From the NCBI RefSeq assembly GCF_002368295.1, contig NZ_AP018248.1, forward strand, positions 4,092,767-4,156,766: a stretch of 64,000 nucleotides of DNA, read 5' to 3'. The notes under the pieces were generated by a model. It searched no databases. It had not been told where the DNA came from and saw only the letters and a program-made list of their open reading frames with translations. Source of the DNA: Tolypothrix tenuis PCC 7101. Lineage in GTDB: Bacteria; Cyanobacteriota; Cyanobacteriia; Cyanobacteriales; Nostocaceae. Position 1 is the stretch's first letter, and every line of letters begins with the position of its first letter. Position numbers and translations under genes: made by a program. Of the stretch, positions 42,987-51,435 are shown piece by piece.

Positions 42987-43856
42987 ATGTCTGCTGCACA
43001 AAAACTGCGAGAGTTATTAGCGCGTCCTGAAATTATTGTTATTCCTGGGGTTTACGACTGTCTTGGTGCTAAACTAGCTCAACAGTCTGGTTTTGAAGTA
43101 GTGGCTACTAGTGGCTTTGGTATTGCTGCTTCCACACTGGGTTTACCCGACTATGGTTTTCTCACCGCTACGGAAATGCTTTATAGTGTCGGGAGGATTG
43201 CTCAGTCAATTACTGTACCCCTCATAGCTGATTTAGATACTGGCTACGGTAACGCCTTGAATGTGATGCGTACTATCAAGGATGCTGTACAGTTGGGTTT
43301 AGCTGGCGTGTTGCTAGAGGATCAGGAATGGCCGAAAAAGTGCGGTCATTTTGAAGGTAAGCGAGTAGTATCCTTAGAAGAACACGCTGGGAAAATTAGA
43401 GCTGCTGTAGAAGCGCGTGGTGATAGTGGTTTAGTAATTATTGCCCGTACCGATGCGCGCGCACCACTGGGTTTAGAAGCTGCGATCGCTCGTGGTCGTG
43501 CTTACATTGCTGCTGGTGCTGATGTACTATTTGTAGAAGCCCCCCAGTCAGTTGAAGAATTAAAAGCGATCGCCTCTGCTTTTCCTGATGTCCCACTGGT
43601 AGCTAATATCGTTGAAGGTGGTAAAACTCCAGAAATTTCGACTGCACAGTTACAGCAATTAGGCTTCAAAATTGTCTTTTTCCCTCTCACCGCACTGATG
43701 GCTGTTACTCATGTCATGAATGCTTGTTTCCAGCATTTAAAAACACAAGGAACCACTGCCAATTTACCAGACTTGGTAACTTTTAAAGATTTTCAAGAAC
43801 TGATGGGTGTTCCTGAATTTCTGCAAACGGAAAAAAGATTTGCGGCGGAAAAATAA
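42987..43856 (+). CDS. Isocitrate lyase / PEP mutase superfamily enzyme
   Basis: This 289-residue protein belongs to the isocitrate-lyase/phosphoenolpyruvate-mutase superfamily. It shows the metal-binding IADLDTGYGN, the active-site loop KKCGH (catalytic Cys) and IARTDAR. The KKCGH loop suits methylisocitrate-lyase-type or related C-C lyases rather than PEP mutases. Proteins of this size are variously annotated as methylisocitrate lyase, oxaloacetate decarboxylase or carboxyvinyl-carboxyphosphonate phosphorylmutase; the sequence alone does not choose. No glyoxylate or methylcitrate pathway gene is near. Confidence 0.85.
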   Translation: MSAAQKLRELLARPEIIVIPGVYDCLGAKLAQQSGFEVVATSGFGIAASTLGLPDYGFLTATEMLYSVGRIAQSITVPLIADLDTGYGNALNVMRTIKDAVQLGLAGVLLEDQEWPKKCGHFEGKRVVSLEEHAGKIRAAVEARGDSGLVIIARTDARAPLGLEAAIARGRAYIAAGADVLFVEAPQSVEELKAIASAFPDVPLVANIVEGGKTPEISTAQLQQLGFKIVFFPLTALMAVTHVMNACFQHLKTQGTTANLPDLVTFKDFQELMGVPEFLQTEKRFAAEK

Positions 43857-43936
43857 ACCAGCAGGATTGCGAACCTCTAATTGAAATCAAAACTCCCAGC
43901 GATAATATAGACATAACGAATGCTACATCAGCAATT

Positions 43937-44593
43937 ATGACTCAAGCTCTAGCAGCACCTATTGAAGGTTCTCGTCTTGTTCTTTATGATGTCAGTTGGC
44001 AAACCTACGAGAAGCTTTTAGATGCATTTGCTGAATATCCCAAGCTGCGAATGAATTATTATCAGGGAACATTGGAATTGATGACACCACTACCAGAACA
44101 TGAAACCTATGCCTGGACTTTGGGTCGGTTAATTACAGTGCTAACTGAAGAGTTAGGGATGGAAATTAGAGGTTTAAAATCTACTACCTGGCGTTCACAA
44201 CCAAAATCTGTGGGCAAAGAAGCTGATGAATGTTTTTATATCCAAAATGAAATAAAAATTCGGAATAAATTAAATATTAATTTAGAGAATGACCCACCAC
44301 CGGATTTAGCAATTGAAATTGATATAACCAATCCTTCGATTGATAAAATGGCAATTTATGCTGAATTAAAAGTTCCTGAAGTTTGGCGATATGAAGCAGG
44401 GAAATTAATTATAAATATTCTCACTAATACGGGTTACATAGAATCAAATACTAGTTTAGCTTTCGGCACATTTCCCATCAAAGAACTCACAAGGTTTATG
44501 CAATTAGACTCACAAAAGGGAGAAAATGCCAGAATGCGAGAGTTTCGGGATTGGGTAAGAAATGCTTGCAAAGATGCTATGCAAAAAGAATAA
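43937..44593 (+). CDS. Uma2 family protein (DUF820)
   Basis: This 218-residue Uma2 protein has LRMNYYQGTLELMTPLPEHE, the middle KEADECFYIQNE, and PPPDLAIEIDITNPSIDKMAIYAELKVPEVWRY, which form the nuclease-like core. It is the most divergent of the three members in the window. Function unknown. Confidence 0.88.
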   Translation: MTQALAAPIEGSRLVLYDVSWQTYEKLLDAFAEYPKLRMNYYQGTLELMTPLPEHETYAWTLGRLITVLTEELGMEIRGLKSTTWRSQPKSVGKEADECFYIQNEIKIRNKLNINLENDPPPDLAIEIDITNPSIDKMAIYAELKVPEVWRYEAGKLIINILTNTGYIESNTSLAFGTFPIKELTRFMQLDSQKGENARMREFRDWVRNACKDAMQKE

Positions 44594-44595
44594 AT

Positions 44596-44680
44596 GTAGG
44601 GTGTGTTGTCGCGTAGCGCAACGCACCAACGCATTATCAACGGCTCAAGGTGCGTTAGCCTACGGCATAACACACCCTAC
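44596..44680. repeat. Long GTAGGGTGTGTT hairpin element, copy 1
   Basis: A perfect 12-bp outer stem (GTAGGGTGTGTT at 44596-44607 with AACACACCCTAC at 44669-44680) encloses inner CAACGCACC and GGTGCGTT arms. It lies just after the Uma2 gene stop. A second copy lies 60 bp on. Confidence 0.75.
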
Positions 44681-44740
44681 TGGCGTGGCAAGCCTTAAAT
44701 GTTGCAATATAGGATTCATATTTGATTTTTGAACAAATAC

Positions 44741-44818
44741 GTAGGGTGTGTTGTCACGCAGCGCAACGCACCAAAGCCTAGAACACGGTGCGTTACACTT
44801 CGTGATAACGCACCCTAC
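44741..44818. repeat. Long GTAGGGTGTGTT hairpin element, copy 2
   Basis: This element starts GTAGGGTGTGTTGTCACGC and ends AACGCACCCTAC, with inner CAACGCACC / GGTGCGTT arms as in copy 1. The two copies lie in tandem in the same orientation in the 3' region between Uma2 and nblS. Confidence 0.75.
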
Positions 44819-45017
44819 ATATACTTAGATTTTTTCAGAAATCAAATCGGATTCCTATATAAATTCGTTTGATCCGATTTCATATGGGATGAATTTTTTC
44901 CAATCTAATGCACTATTTTAGCCTTGCCATGCCACTACGTTTATTACTTCGCCGCCGTTTTGGTATCAATGTTCTCACCTTCCAGTCTCAACCTCTTTAA
45001 TTCACATTAGGCGTGAA

Positions 45018-46913
45018 TTACGAATTATTCACCACTGTTAAATCGAACCAAAAAGTTGTACCTACTCCAACTTCGCTAACCAAATGTACTTGGCTGCGAT
45101 GTCTTTCGATAATATTGCGAACAATGGAAAGACCTAAACCTGTACCTTCAAGGGTGTGAACGCGATTTTCTACGCGGAAGAAGCGGTCAAAAATCGCTTG
45201 TTGGTCTTCTGAGTCAATGCCAATGCCTGTATCAGAGACTTCTATTCGCACAGGTAGCGGCTGATTGTGAGAATTCAAGGTGAAATCTAATTGATAGGCG
45301 CGGATAGCTACTTTACCCCCAGCAGGGGTAAATTTGAGAGCATTCCCCACTAAATTAGCTAATACTTGTAGTAATAAATCATAATTACCTAATACTAAGG
45401 GTAACTGTGGGGCTACTTCTTGAATTAATTCAATGCCTTTATCTTTGGCATTTAATTGATAAGTTCGTAAGGTTTGCTCAATTGCTTGCGATAAATCTAC
45501 GCCATCAAAATTGTAGGCGCGACCTGATTCTAATTTGGATAAATCTAAAACATCATTGACTAAGCGTGTTAGGCGATCGGTTTCATGATTCACTGTTTGT
45601 AAAAACTCTTGGCGCTGTTCTATACTCAAGTCTTCGCCGTAGTCATGTAATGTTTCGATAAAAGATTTGATGTTAAATAAAGGTGTTCGCAGTTCGTGAG
45701 AAACATTGCTGATAAACTGACTTTTCGCTTCGTTAAGTTCTACTTCACGGGTGATATCTTGCACTGTAATAGCAATACCTTTAATACTTTCCCGTTGTAA
45801 ATTTAAAACTGTAGTCAGCAGAATTCTGATTGTGCGTTTGGTGGGTTCATTCAGCGCAATGCGAAACTCAGCACTTTCACATTCACCAGCAGCCATTTCA
45901 TATAAAGGCCGGGTAATTTCCATTTGCACAGCAGACGGCAAATGATACAACACATTGCTACCTACGACCTCTTCATTTTCCCAGGCAAAAATGCGCTGTG
46001 CTGTGGGGTTGATTAAAATTACCTGCATATTATTGTCAATCAACACCGCACCGTCAGCAATGGTAGAAACTAGAGTTTCTAACTTGGCTTTTTCTGCCGT
46101 TAGTTCCTCAATATTTTGTTCTTCATAGCTTTCTAAACGCTGTGCCATGTCGTTGAAGCTTAAAATTAACTCTCCTAGTTCACCTCCTAGGGGTAAGTCA
46201 ATTCGTTGTTTGAAGTTTCCGGCTGCGATTTGTTTCACGCCTACCAGTAGTTCTTTAATGGGTTTGGTAATTGTTAAAGCATTAATTACCCCCGCCAAAA
46301 TTACCATTACCCAAATGGTGATAAAAACAGCAATGGTCACATCGCGGGTGAAATTGGTGGAGATAACAGCAGTTTGATTGGGGTTAATGCCGATCGCCAA
46401 TACACCCAAGTATTTTTTATTGACGATTAATGGTACAAATACATCAGTTACCGCACCATCAGGTGTCATGTGTTGCCGTACCATCGGCTTGTCACCATCC
46501 CCAGGGTAATCTTCTGGCAGTTGGATTCGCCGTTCAATGGTGAGGGAGTTTTTCACCTCCGCTTCCCAAAAGGGAATGCCAAAAAAGATGTTCCCTGTTT
46601 CATCAGCGTAAAGCATATAACGCACGCTAGAGGTGCTGCTATAGAAGCGTTGGGAAAATTGGGCAACTTCAGTGAGATTTTGGTCAGCCACTAGAGGGGC
46701 GACATTGGCAGCTAGCAGCAGTCCCAAGTCACGACCGAAGCGCGTGTCATTCATCCGCGCATCCTGTTGAATTGTATTCACCGCCCAAAAGGTCAGACCA
46801 CTCATAACTAACGAAACCACCAAAGTGGCAACAGCTAACAGCTTCGTCTGGAGGGTGAAATCTGACCACCAATTCGCGATCGTTTCTCGGATTGTCTTCA
46901 CAAGAGCCAGCAT
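45018..46913 (-). CDS. nblS: Sensor histidine kinase NblS (Hik33/DspA)
   Basis: This 631-residue membrane kinase has the conserved NblS layout. It has two transmembrane helices (about 25-45 and 190-215) around an extracytoplasmic domain, then HAMP, a PAS domain (about 275-390), HisKA with SQFISNVSHELRTPLFNIKSF, and HATPase_c with GTGLGLSIVRNI. NblS/Hik33 senses high-light and related stress and signals to RpaB, controlling phycobilisome and high-light genes; RpaB is not in this window. purD lies upstream on the same strand, 120 bp away, an arrangement I recall from other filamentous cyanobacteria. The length and full-length match leave little doubt. Confidence 0.93.
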   Translation of the reverse strand: MLALVKTIRETIANWWSDFTLQTKLLAVATLVVSLVMSGLTFWAVNTIQQDARMNDTRFGRDLGLLLAANVAPLVADQNLTEVAQFSQRFYSSTSSVRYMLYADETGNIFFGIPFWEAEVKNSLTIERRIQLPEDYPGDGDKPMVRQHMTPDGAVTDVFVPLIVNKKYLGVLAIGINPNQTAVISTNFTRDVTIAVFITIWVMVILAGVINALTITKPIKELLVGVKQIAAGNFKQRIDLPLGGELGELILSFNDMAQRLESYEEQNIEELTAEKAKLETLVSTIADGAVLIDNNMQVILINPTAQRIFAWENEEVVGSNVLYHLPSAVQMEITRPLYEMAAGECESAEFRIALNEPTKRTIRILLTTVLNLQRESIKGIAITVQDITREVELNEAKSQFISNVSHELRTPLFNIKSFIETLHDYGEDLSIEQRQEFLQTVNHETDRLTRLVNDVLDLSKLESGRAYNFDGVDLSQAIEQTLRTYQLNAKDKGIELIQEVAPQLPLVLGNYDLLLQVLANLVGNALKFTPAGGKVAIRAYQLDFTLNSHNQPLPVRIEVSDTGIGIDSEDQQAIFDRFFRVENRVHTLEGTGLGLSIVRNIIERHRSQVHLVSEVGVGTTFWFDLTVVNNS

Positions 46914-47033
46914 CTTAAATAAAAGTTGTTAGTAGTTTTATAAACCCCAACAACTAAAAAATTAACAGTTAATTTGATCAAAATGTAGAGTTAAGGAGAT
47001 TTTAAGGATGAATTGCACTTCATCCTTTAACCT

Positions 47034-48323
47034 TTATACTTCAGCCTTTCTCAGCACTCTATGACCAATATCTCTACGGTAATACATTCCTTCAAAGTCA
47101 ATTGATTGAATGCCGACGTATGCTTGGGCGATCGCTTCCTCAAAATTACTGCCAATTCCAGTAATATTTAATACTCGTCCGCCATCGGTTACTATTTGGT
47201 TTTGCTCATTGAGCTTAGTTCCGGCATGGAATACAGTCACATTATCAGTTGTTGCTTGCTCAGTACCAGTAATTACCTGTCCTTTTGCATACCCTCCGGG
47301 ATAGCCGCCAGCCGCAGCCACAACGGTAGCCGCTGCTCCTGGTTTCCAAGCAATCGGGGGCATTTCGCCTAAACGCTGTTGTACACAAGCTAAAATCAAC
47401 TCTTCTAAAGGCGTTTCTAAAAGTGGCAGAATTACTTGGGTTTCGGGATCGCCAAAGCGACAGTTAAATTCCAAAACCTTAAAGTCGCCATCGGGTGAAA
47501 TCATTAACCCAGCGTACAGCACACCTCGGTAATCGATGCCTTTAGATTTTAAAGTTGCGATCGCTCTTTCTAAAACTTCTTGTTGAACTCGCGCCATCAA
47601 TTCTGGTGTGGCGATTGGTGCAGGGGCGTAAGCTCCCATCCCACCAGTATTTTCTCCAGTATCGCCTTCCCCAATTCGCTTATGATCCTGTGCTGGGAGT
47701 AAAGGACGAATGGTTAAGCCATCAGTTAATGCTAAAACCGAAACCTCTTGCCCAATCAAACATTCTTCAACAACTACAAATTCCCCAGCACTGCCAAATT
47801 GCCCCTGAAAAATCGCATCAATGGCACTGTGGGCTTGTTCTACCGTTTCCGCTACTATGACACCCTTACCAGCCGCCAAGCCATCAGCTTTCACCACAAT
47901 CGGCGCACCTTGGGCTTTTACATAGGATTTAGCGGCGGCGGCTTCTGTAAAGACTGCGGCTTTAGCTGTGGGAATCCCCGCTTCTTGCATCAAAGCTTTT
48001 GCCCAAGCCTTACTAGCTTCAATTTGCGCCCCGGCTTTGACAGGGCCAAATACCATCAATCCTTTTGCCTGGAGATAATCTGTAATTCCCTTAGCTAAAG
48101 GCACCTCTGGCCCCACTACTACCAGACTTATGCCATTTTCCAGCGCAAATTTACTAATTCCCGCAAAATCATCCACGGCTAAAGGCAAGTTTTGACAACC
48201 TGCCATACTTGCCGTACCCCCATTTCCAGGGACACAAACAACTTGCTCAATTTGCTTAGATTGCAGCAGTTTCCAAGCCAGAGCGTGTTCGCGCCCCCCA
48301 TTCCCAACAACTAAAACTTTCAC
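47034..48323 (-). CDS. purD: Phosphoribosylamine-glycine ligase PurD
   Basis: This 429-residue protein has the normal length for GAR synthetase, which joins 5-phosphoribosylamine and glycine in step 2 of de novo purine synthesis. It has the N-terminal nucleotide-binding KVLVVGNGGREHALAWKL, the ATP-grasp core (APIVVKADGLAAGKGVIVAE), and FNCRFGDPETQVILPLL with the metal and ATP ligands. It is on the same strand as nblS. The 5' flank carries G-rich simple repeats and a (CAATTACC)n stretch rather than an obvious promoter. Confidence 0.97.
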   Translation of the reverse strand: MKVLVVGNGGREHALAWKLLQSKQIEQVVCVPGNGGTASMAGCQNLPLAVDDFAGISKFALENGISLVVVGPEVPLAKGITDYLQAKGLMVFGPVKAGAQIEASKAWAKALMQEAGIPTAKAAVFTEAAAAKSYVKAQGAPIVVKADGLAAGKGVIVAETVEQAHSAIDAIFQGQFGSAGEFVVVEECLIGQEVSVLALTDGLTIRPLLPAQDHKRIGEGDTGENTGGMGAYAPAPIATPELMARVQQEVLERAIATLKSKGIDYRGVLYAGLMISPDGDFKVLEFNCRFGDPETQVILPLLETPLEELILACVQQRLGEMPPIAWKPGAAATVVAAAGGYPGGYAKGQVITGTEQATTDNVTVFHAGTKLNEQNQIVTDGGRVLNITGIGSNFEEAIAQAYVGIQSIDFEGMYYRRDIGHRVLRKAEV

Positions 48324-48374
48324 AGATTTCCTCTTGCATCCCTTGGGCTACTCGCGGATCAATTTTTTCATCAA

Positions 48375-48535
48375 TTCCGATCATCTTGCAAGGCCTGGGG
48401 GGAAAAGGGGCAGGGGGCAGGGAGCAGGGGGGAAGGGGGAAAGGGGAAGTAGGGGAGAAATAATTAATGACAAACCCCAACCGCTCAATTAGCAATTACC
48501 AATTACCAATTACCCATTACCCATTACCAAACACC
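48375..48535. repeat. Low-complexity repeats upstream of purD
   Basis: A G-rich run of GGGGCAGG/GGGGAAGG-type units at 48394-48455 is followed by (CAATTACC)n / (CATTACC)n units at about 48490-48530. Such short tandem repeats are common in these genomes. No gene is present. Confidence 0.6.
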
Positions 48536-48586
48536 ATAGTCGGCAAGTGATATAGTTTACCTTCTGTGAAAACTAGTAGTTGGCGT

Positions 48587-50041
48587 TATCCCTCTTCTGT
48601 CACTTTCCGGGTATTCTGAATAAAAGAATAAAAAAAGAAAACCCTGAAAGGTAAGTAGGGCAATGGATGTAGAGTTACAAATCCTCAAACATTTGGCGAG
48701 AGACGCTCACCCAACAGTTGCGATCATAGATGAATATTGTGCAGAGTATAAAGAGTTCTTTAAAGAAGTAAGGAATTATGAGTGCTTCAAATATTTACAC
48801 TTGGGGATAATATCAACTATAAAAAGAAAATCGTTACCAGAGATAGCGAAGGTAGTGAGTATAAATTCGCCACAATCATTACACCATTTCTTAGCAAATT
48901 CAAATTGGTCAGTAGATAAATTAAAACAAAAAAGATTAAATAAATTGAAAAAAAAATTAGATGGTCGTGCAATTACGTTAGTAATAGACGAAACAGGAGA
49001 TAGGAAGAAAGGGAAGAAGACAGATTATGTAGCTAGACAATATCTAGGAAGCGTAGGTAAGGTAGATAATGGAATAGTTTCAGTCAATGCCTATGGAGTT
49101 TACGATAACATAACTTTTCCATTAATCTTCAAAGTATTTAAGCCAAAAGGAACCCTAAAGGAGTCAGATAAATATAAAACTAAAATAGAGTTAGCATCAG
49201 AAATCATTACAGAGTTAATGGAATCAGGCTTCAATATTGAATTGGTATTGGCTGATAGTTTATATGGTGAGAGTAGCCAATTTATTAGAAAAATAGCTGA
49301 ATATAATTTAGGCTATGTAGTTTCGATTAGAAGTAATCATGGAGTCTGGTTACCAGCAGGGCAAAGCGTTAGAGCGAATAAGTGGTGTAAATTTGAGAGA
49401 ACATTTAGCAATAAAAAATCAGAGGATAGATACATTAGGGAAATAATTTATGGTAAAAAAAGAGCCATAACTTATTGGGAAATAACCACTGATCCAGAAA
49501 CCATGCCGGAAAATTCTACCTCCTTTGTGATGACGAATCTTCAAGGTAATTTAAAGAAGACTTTAGGGGACTTATATGGATTAAGAACCTGGGTTGAATA
49601 TGGGTTTCGACAGTGTAAACAGGAACTAGGCTGGACAGATTACCGTTTCACTAATTTCCTACATATTGAGAGATGGTGGGAGATTATTTTTAGTGTTTAT
49701 ACAATGATTAGTTTAAATTCTCCAGTCTTCTTAGGCTTCAATCAAGCTCGTCAACTTCCGACTGAAGCACCAGACAATAGTGATATTGATTTTTCTAATC
49801 ATCCACAATGGAATCATGAATCTGGATGGAAGAATACTTTAAATAATCTGCGTCTTATTATCCAACCACTTTTACTATTTTGGTTAATTTATCCCTGGTT
49901 AAGTATTTTCCCCAATTCAGATTTGTTACTGGGATTCAATCATCTAATTGCCGCAATGAATCAATTTAAACCTTGTTATGCTTCTGGATAATTTAGCTTC
50001 TTTACTACTTGCTTATTCCGGAAAGTGACAGAAGAGGGATA
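48587..50041 (+). mobile_element. IS701-family insertion sequence
   Basis: A 24-bp perfect terminal inverted repeat, TATCCCTCTTCTGTCACTTT followed by CCGG, lies at 48587-48610 and its reverse complement at 50018-50041. The element is 1455 bp and holds one intact transposase gene. The 4-mers next to the ends are GCGT (left) and GCCT (right), so any target duplication is imperfect. It lies between the purD upstream repeats and the SPFH gene and appears recent. Confidence 0.9.
48663..49991 (+). CDS. IS701-family transposase
   Basis: This 442-residue DDE transposase has LVIDETGDRKKGKKTDYVARQYLG (first catalytic Asp), LVLADSLYGES (second Asp) and the C-terminal GLRTWVEYGFRQCKQELGWTDY (catalytic Glu region). 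Length and motif order fit IS701. It is intact between 24-bp inverted repeats, so the element may still be active. Confidence 0.92.
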   Translation: MDVELQILKHLARDAHPTVAIIDEYCAEYKEFFKEVRNYECFKYLHLGIISTIKRKSLPEIAKVVSINSPQSLHHFLANSNWSVDKLKQKRLNKLKKKLDGRAITLVIDETGDRKKGKKTDYVARQYLGSVGKVDNGIVSVNAYGVYDNITFPLIFKVFKPKGTLKESDKYKTKIELASEIITELMESGFNIELVLADSLYGESSQFIRKIAEYNLGYVVSIRSNHGVWLPAGQSVRANKWCKFERTFSNKKSEDRYIREIIYGKKRAITYWEITTDPETMPENSTSFVMTNLQGNLKKTLGDLYGLRTWVEYGFRQCKQELGWTDYRFTNFLHIERWWEIIFSVYTMISLNSPVFLGFNQARQLPTEAPDNSDIDFSNHPQWNHESGWKNTLNNLRLIIQPLLLFWLIYPWLSIFPNSDLLLGFNHLIAAMNQFKPCYASG

Positions 50042-50140
50042 GCCTCTCGTAGAGAAATGTAATTATGCAAACTTGGGCGGTGCCTAATTTTTGATATTGC
50101 GATGATATCATCGAGATATTAAATTACTATTGCAAAGATT

Positions 50141-51079
50141 ATGGAACCGAAAATCAAGGAATTTCCGGCGTTCAAAGTCAACGGCTTTATCATATTGGCT
50201 GTGGTGATTGCGATCGCCTTGCTGGGTGGGTGGTATCTTTGGTCTAGGGTACAGGGGCTAGAAGCTTTACTGGCAAGAGGTTTAAAAGTTACTGACTTGA
50301 TTGGTGAAGATAGCGCCGCCGAATTTCTTGCGCCCTTAGCTGCGGCATTAATTGCGATTGTTATTCCATCAATATCAGGATTCTTCAGCGTTGAGCCGAA
50401 CCAAGCGGTAGTTTTGGTGTTATTTGGCAAATACATGGGAACGGTTCGCGAGTCAGGTTTTTGGTGGACAAATCCCTTTGCTAGCAAGAAAAAAATTTCG
50501 TTGCGGGTACGCAACTTTAACAGCAAAATTATTAAAGTTAACGATGCCGAAGGTAGCCCGATAGAAATTGCTGCGGTTGTTGTTTGGCAAGTTTTCGATT
50601 CTGCTAAATCTAAGTTTGCAGTGGATGACTATGAAGAATTTGTGGCGATTCAAAGTGAAACTGCGATTCGGGCGTTAGCGATTCGCTATCCTTATGACAG
50701 CCCCGATGATACAACCACACCATCGCTGCGGGGAATCCCCGATGAAATTGCTCAGGCTTTGCAAAAAGAACTCCAAGCTAGGTTGGAAGTTACAGGTGTG
50801 GAAGTGATTGAAGCCAGGCTTTCTCACCTTGCTTATGCACCAGAAATCGCGCAAATGATGCTGCGACGACAACAAGCAAAAGCCTTAATTGATGCGCGTC
50901 GGCAGATTGTCGAGGGAGCAGTAGGTATGGTAAATGAAGCTTTGAACCGTCTGAGTCAAGAACAAATGCTGGAATTGGATGATGAGCGCAAAGCCTCTAT
51001 GATTAATAATTTGTTGGTTGTCTTAACATCGGAACAAACCGCCCAACCCGTGATCAATACTGGCACCCTATACAACTAG
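50141..51079 (+). CDS. SPFH/Band 7 domain membrane protein
   Basis: This 312-residue protein has two N-terminal membrane helices (about 13-32 and 62-82) followed by a Band 7/SPFH domain: VEPNQAVVLVLFGKYMGTVRESGFWWTNPF, then SPIEIAAVVVWQVFDSAKSKFAVDDYEEF and the coiled RLSHLAYAPEIAQMMLRRQQAKALIDAR. Such proteins form oligomeric membrane microdomain scaffolds or protease regulators. A tiny ribbon-helix-helix gene starts three bases after its stop. Confidence 0.9.
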   Translation: MEPKIKEFPAFKVNGFIILAVVIAIALLGGWYLWSRVQGLEALLARGLKVTDLIGEDSAAEFLAPLAAALIAIVIPSISGFFSVEPNQAVVLVLFGKYMGTVRESGFWWTNPFASKKKISLRVRNFNSKIIKVNDAEGSPIEIAAVVVWQVFDSAKSKFAVDDYEEFVAIQSETAIRALAIRYPYDSPDDTTTPSLRGIPDEIAQALQKELQARLEVTGVEVIEARLSHLAYAPEIAQMMLRRQQAKALIDARRQIVEGAVGMVNEALNRLSQEQMLELDDERKASMINNLLVVLTSEQTAQPVINTGTLYN

Positions 51080-51082
51080 GAA

Positions 51083-51259
51083 ATGGGACAAAAAAAACGA
51101 TTTTTGCTACGTCTGGATGAAAAACTTTACGAACGGCTAGAAAAATGGTCTTCTGACGAACTCCGCAGCGTCAATGCTCAGATTGAGTTTTTGTTAGCAG
51201 AAGCCGTCAAAAAAGCAGGACGCTGGAAAGATGAGCCAGGTAAGGCAGAGGAAGAGTAG
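51083..51259 (+). CDS. Small Arc-like ribbon-helix-helix protein
   Basis: This 58-residue protein starts at an ATG three bases after the SPFH stop. It begins MGQKKRFLLRLDEKLYERLEKWSSDELRS and continues VNAQIEFLLAEAVKKAGR, a beta strand followed by two helices as in Arc/MetJ ribbon-helix-helix proteins. It is probably translated in coupling with the SPFH gene. Small RHH proteins next to SPFH genes may regulate them or bind the membrane complex; this is inference. Confidence 0.8.
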   Translation: MGQKKRFLLRLDEKLYERLEKWSSDELRSVNAQIEFLLAEAVKKAGRWKDEPGKAEEE

Positions 51260-51261
51260 TG

Positions 51262-51370
51262 ACAAAACAGGGTTAAGGGCAAAAGGGGCAAGAAAAAACC
51301 TTGAATCCTTACCCTTTCACCTTTTCCCCAAACTAAATTCCGAGTTGAAAATCCTTAACCGAGGGTTATG
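51262..51370. repeat. Decayed copy of the 125-bp MITE-like element
   Basis: The core GGTTAAGGGCAAAAGGGGCA, then CCTTTTCCCC and CCTTAACCGAGGGTTATG, follow the same order as the elements around ocp. The CAATACT terminus is no longer intact and no target duplication is visible. It lies between the small RHH gene and lysC. Confidence 0.6.
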
Positions 51371-51435
51371 AAGACGCGATCAATCGCGTCTCTACAGGAT
51401 TTAAACATCAACCTGCCCCCTGCCCCCTTGCCCAC

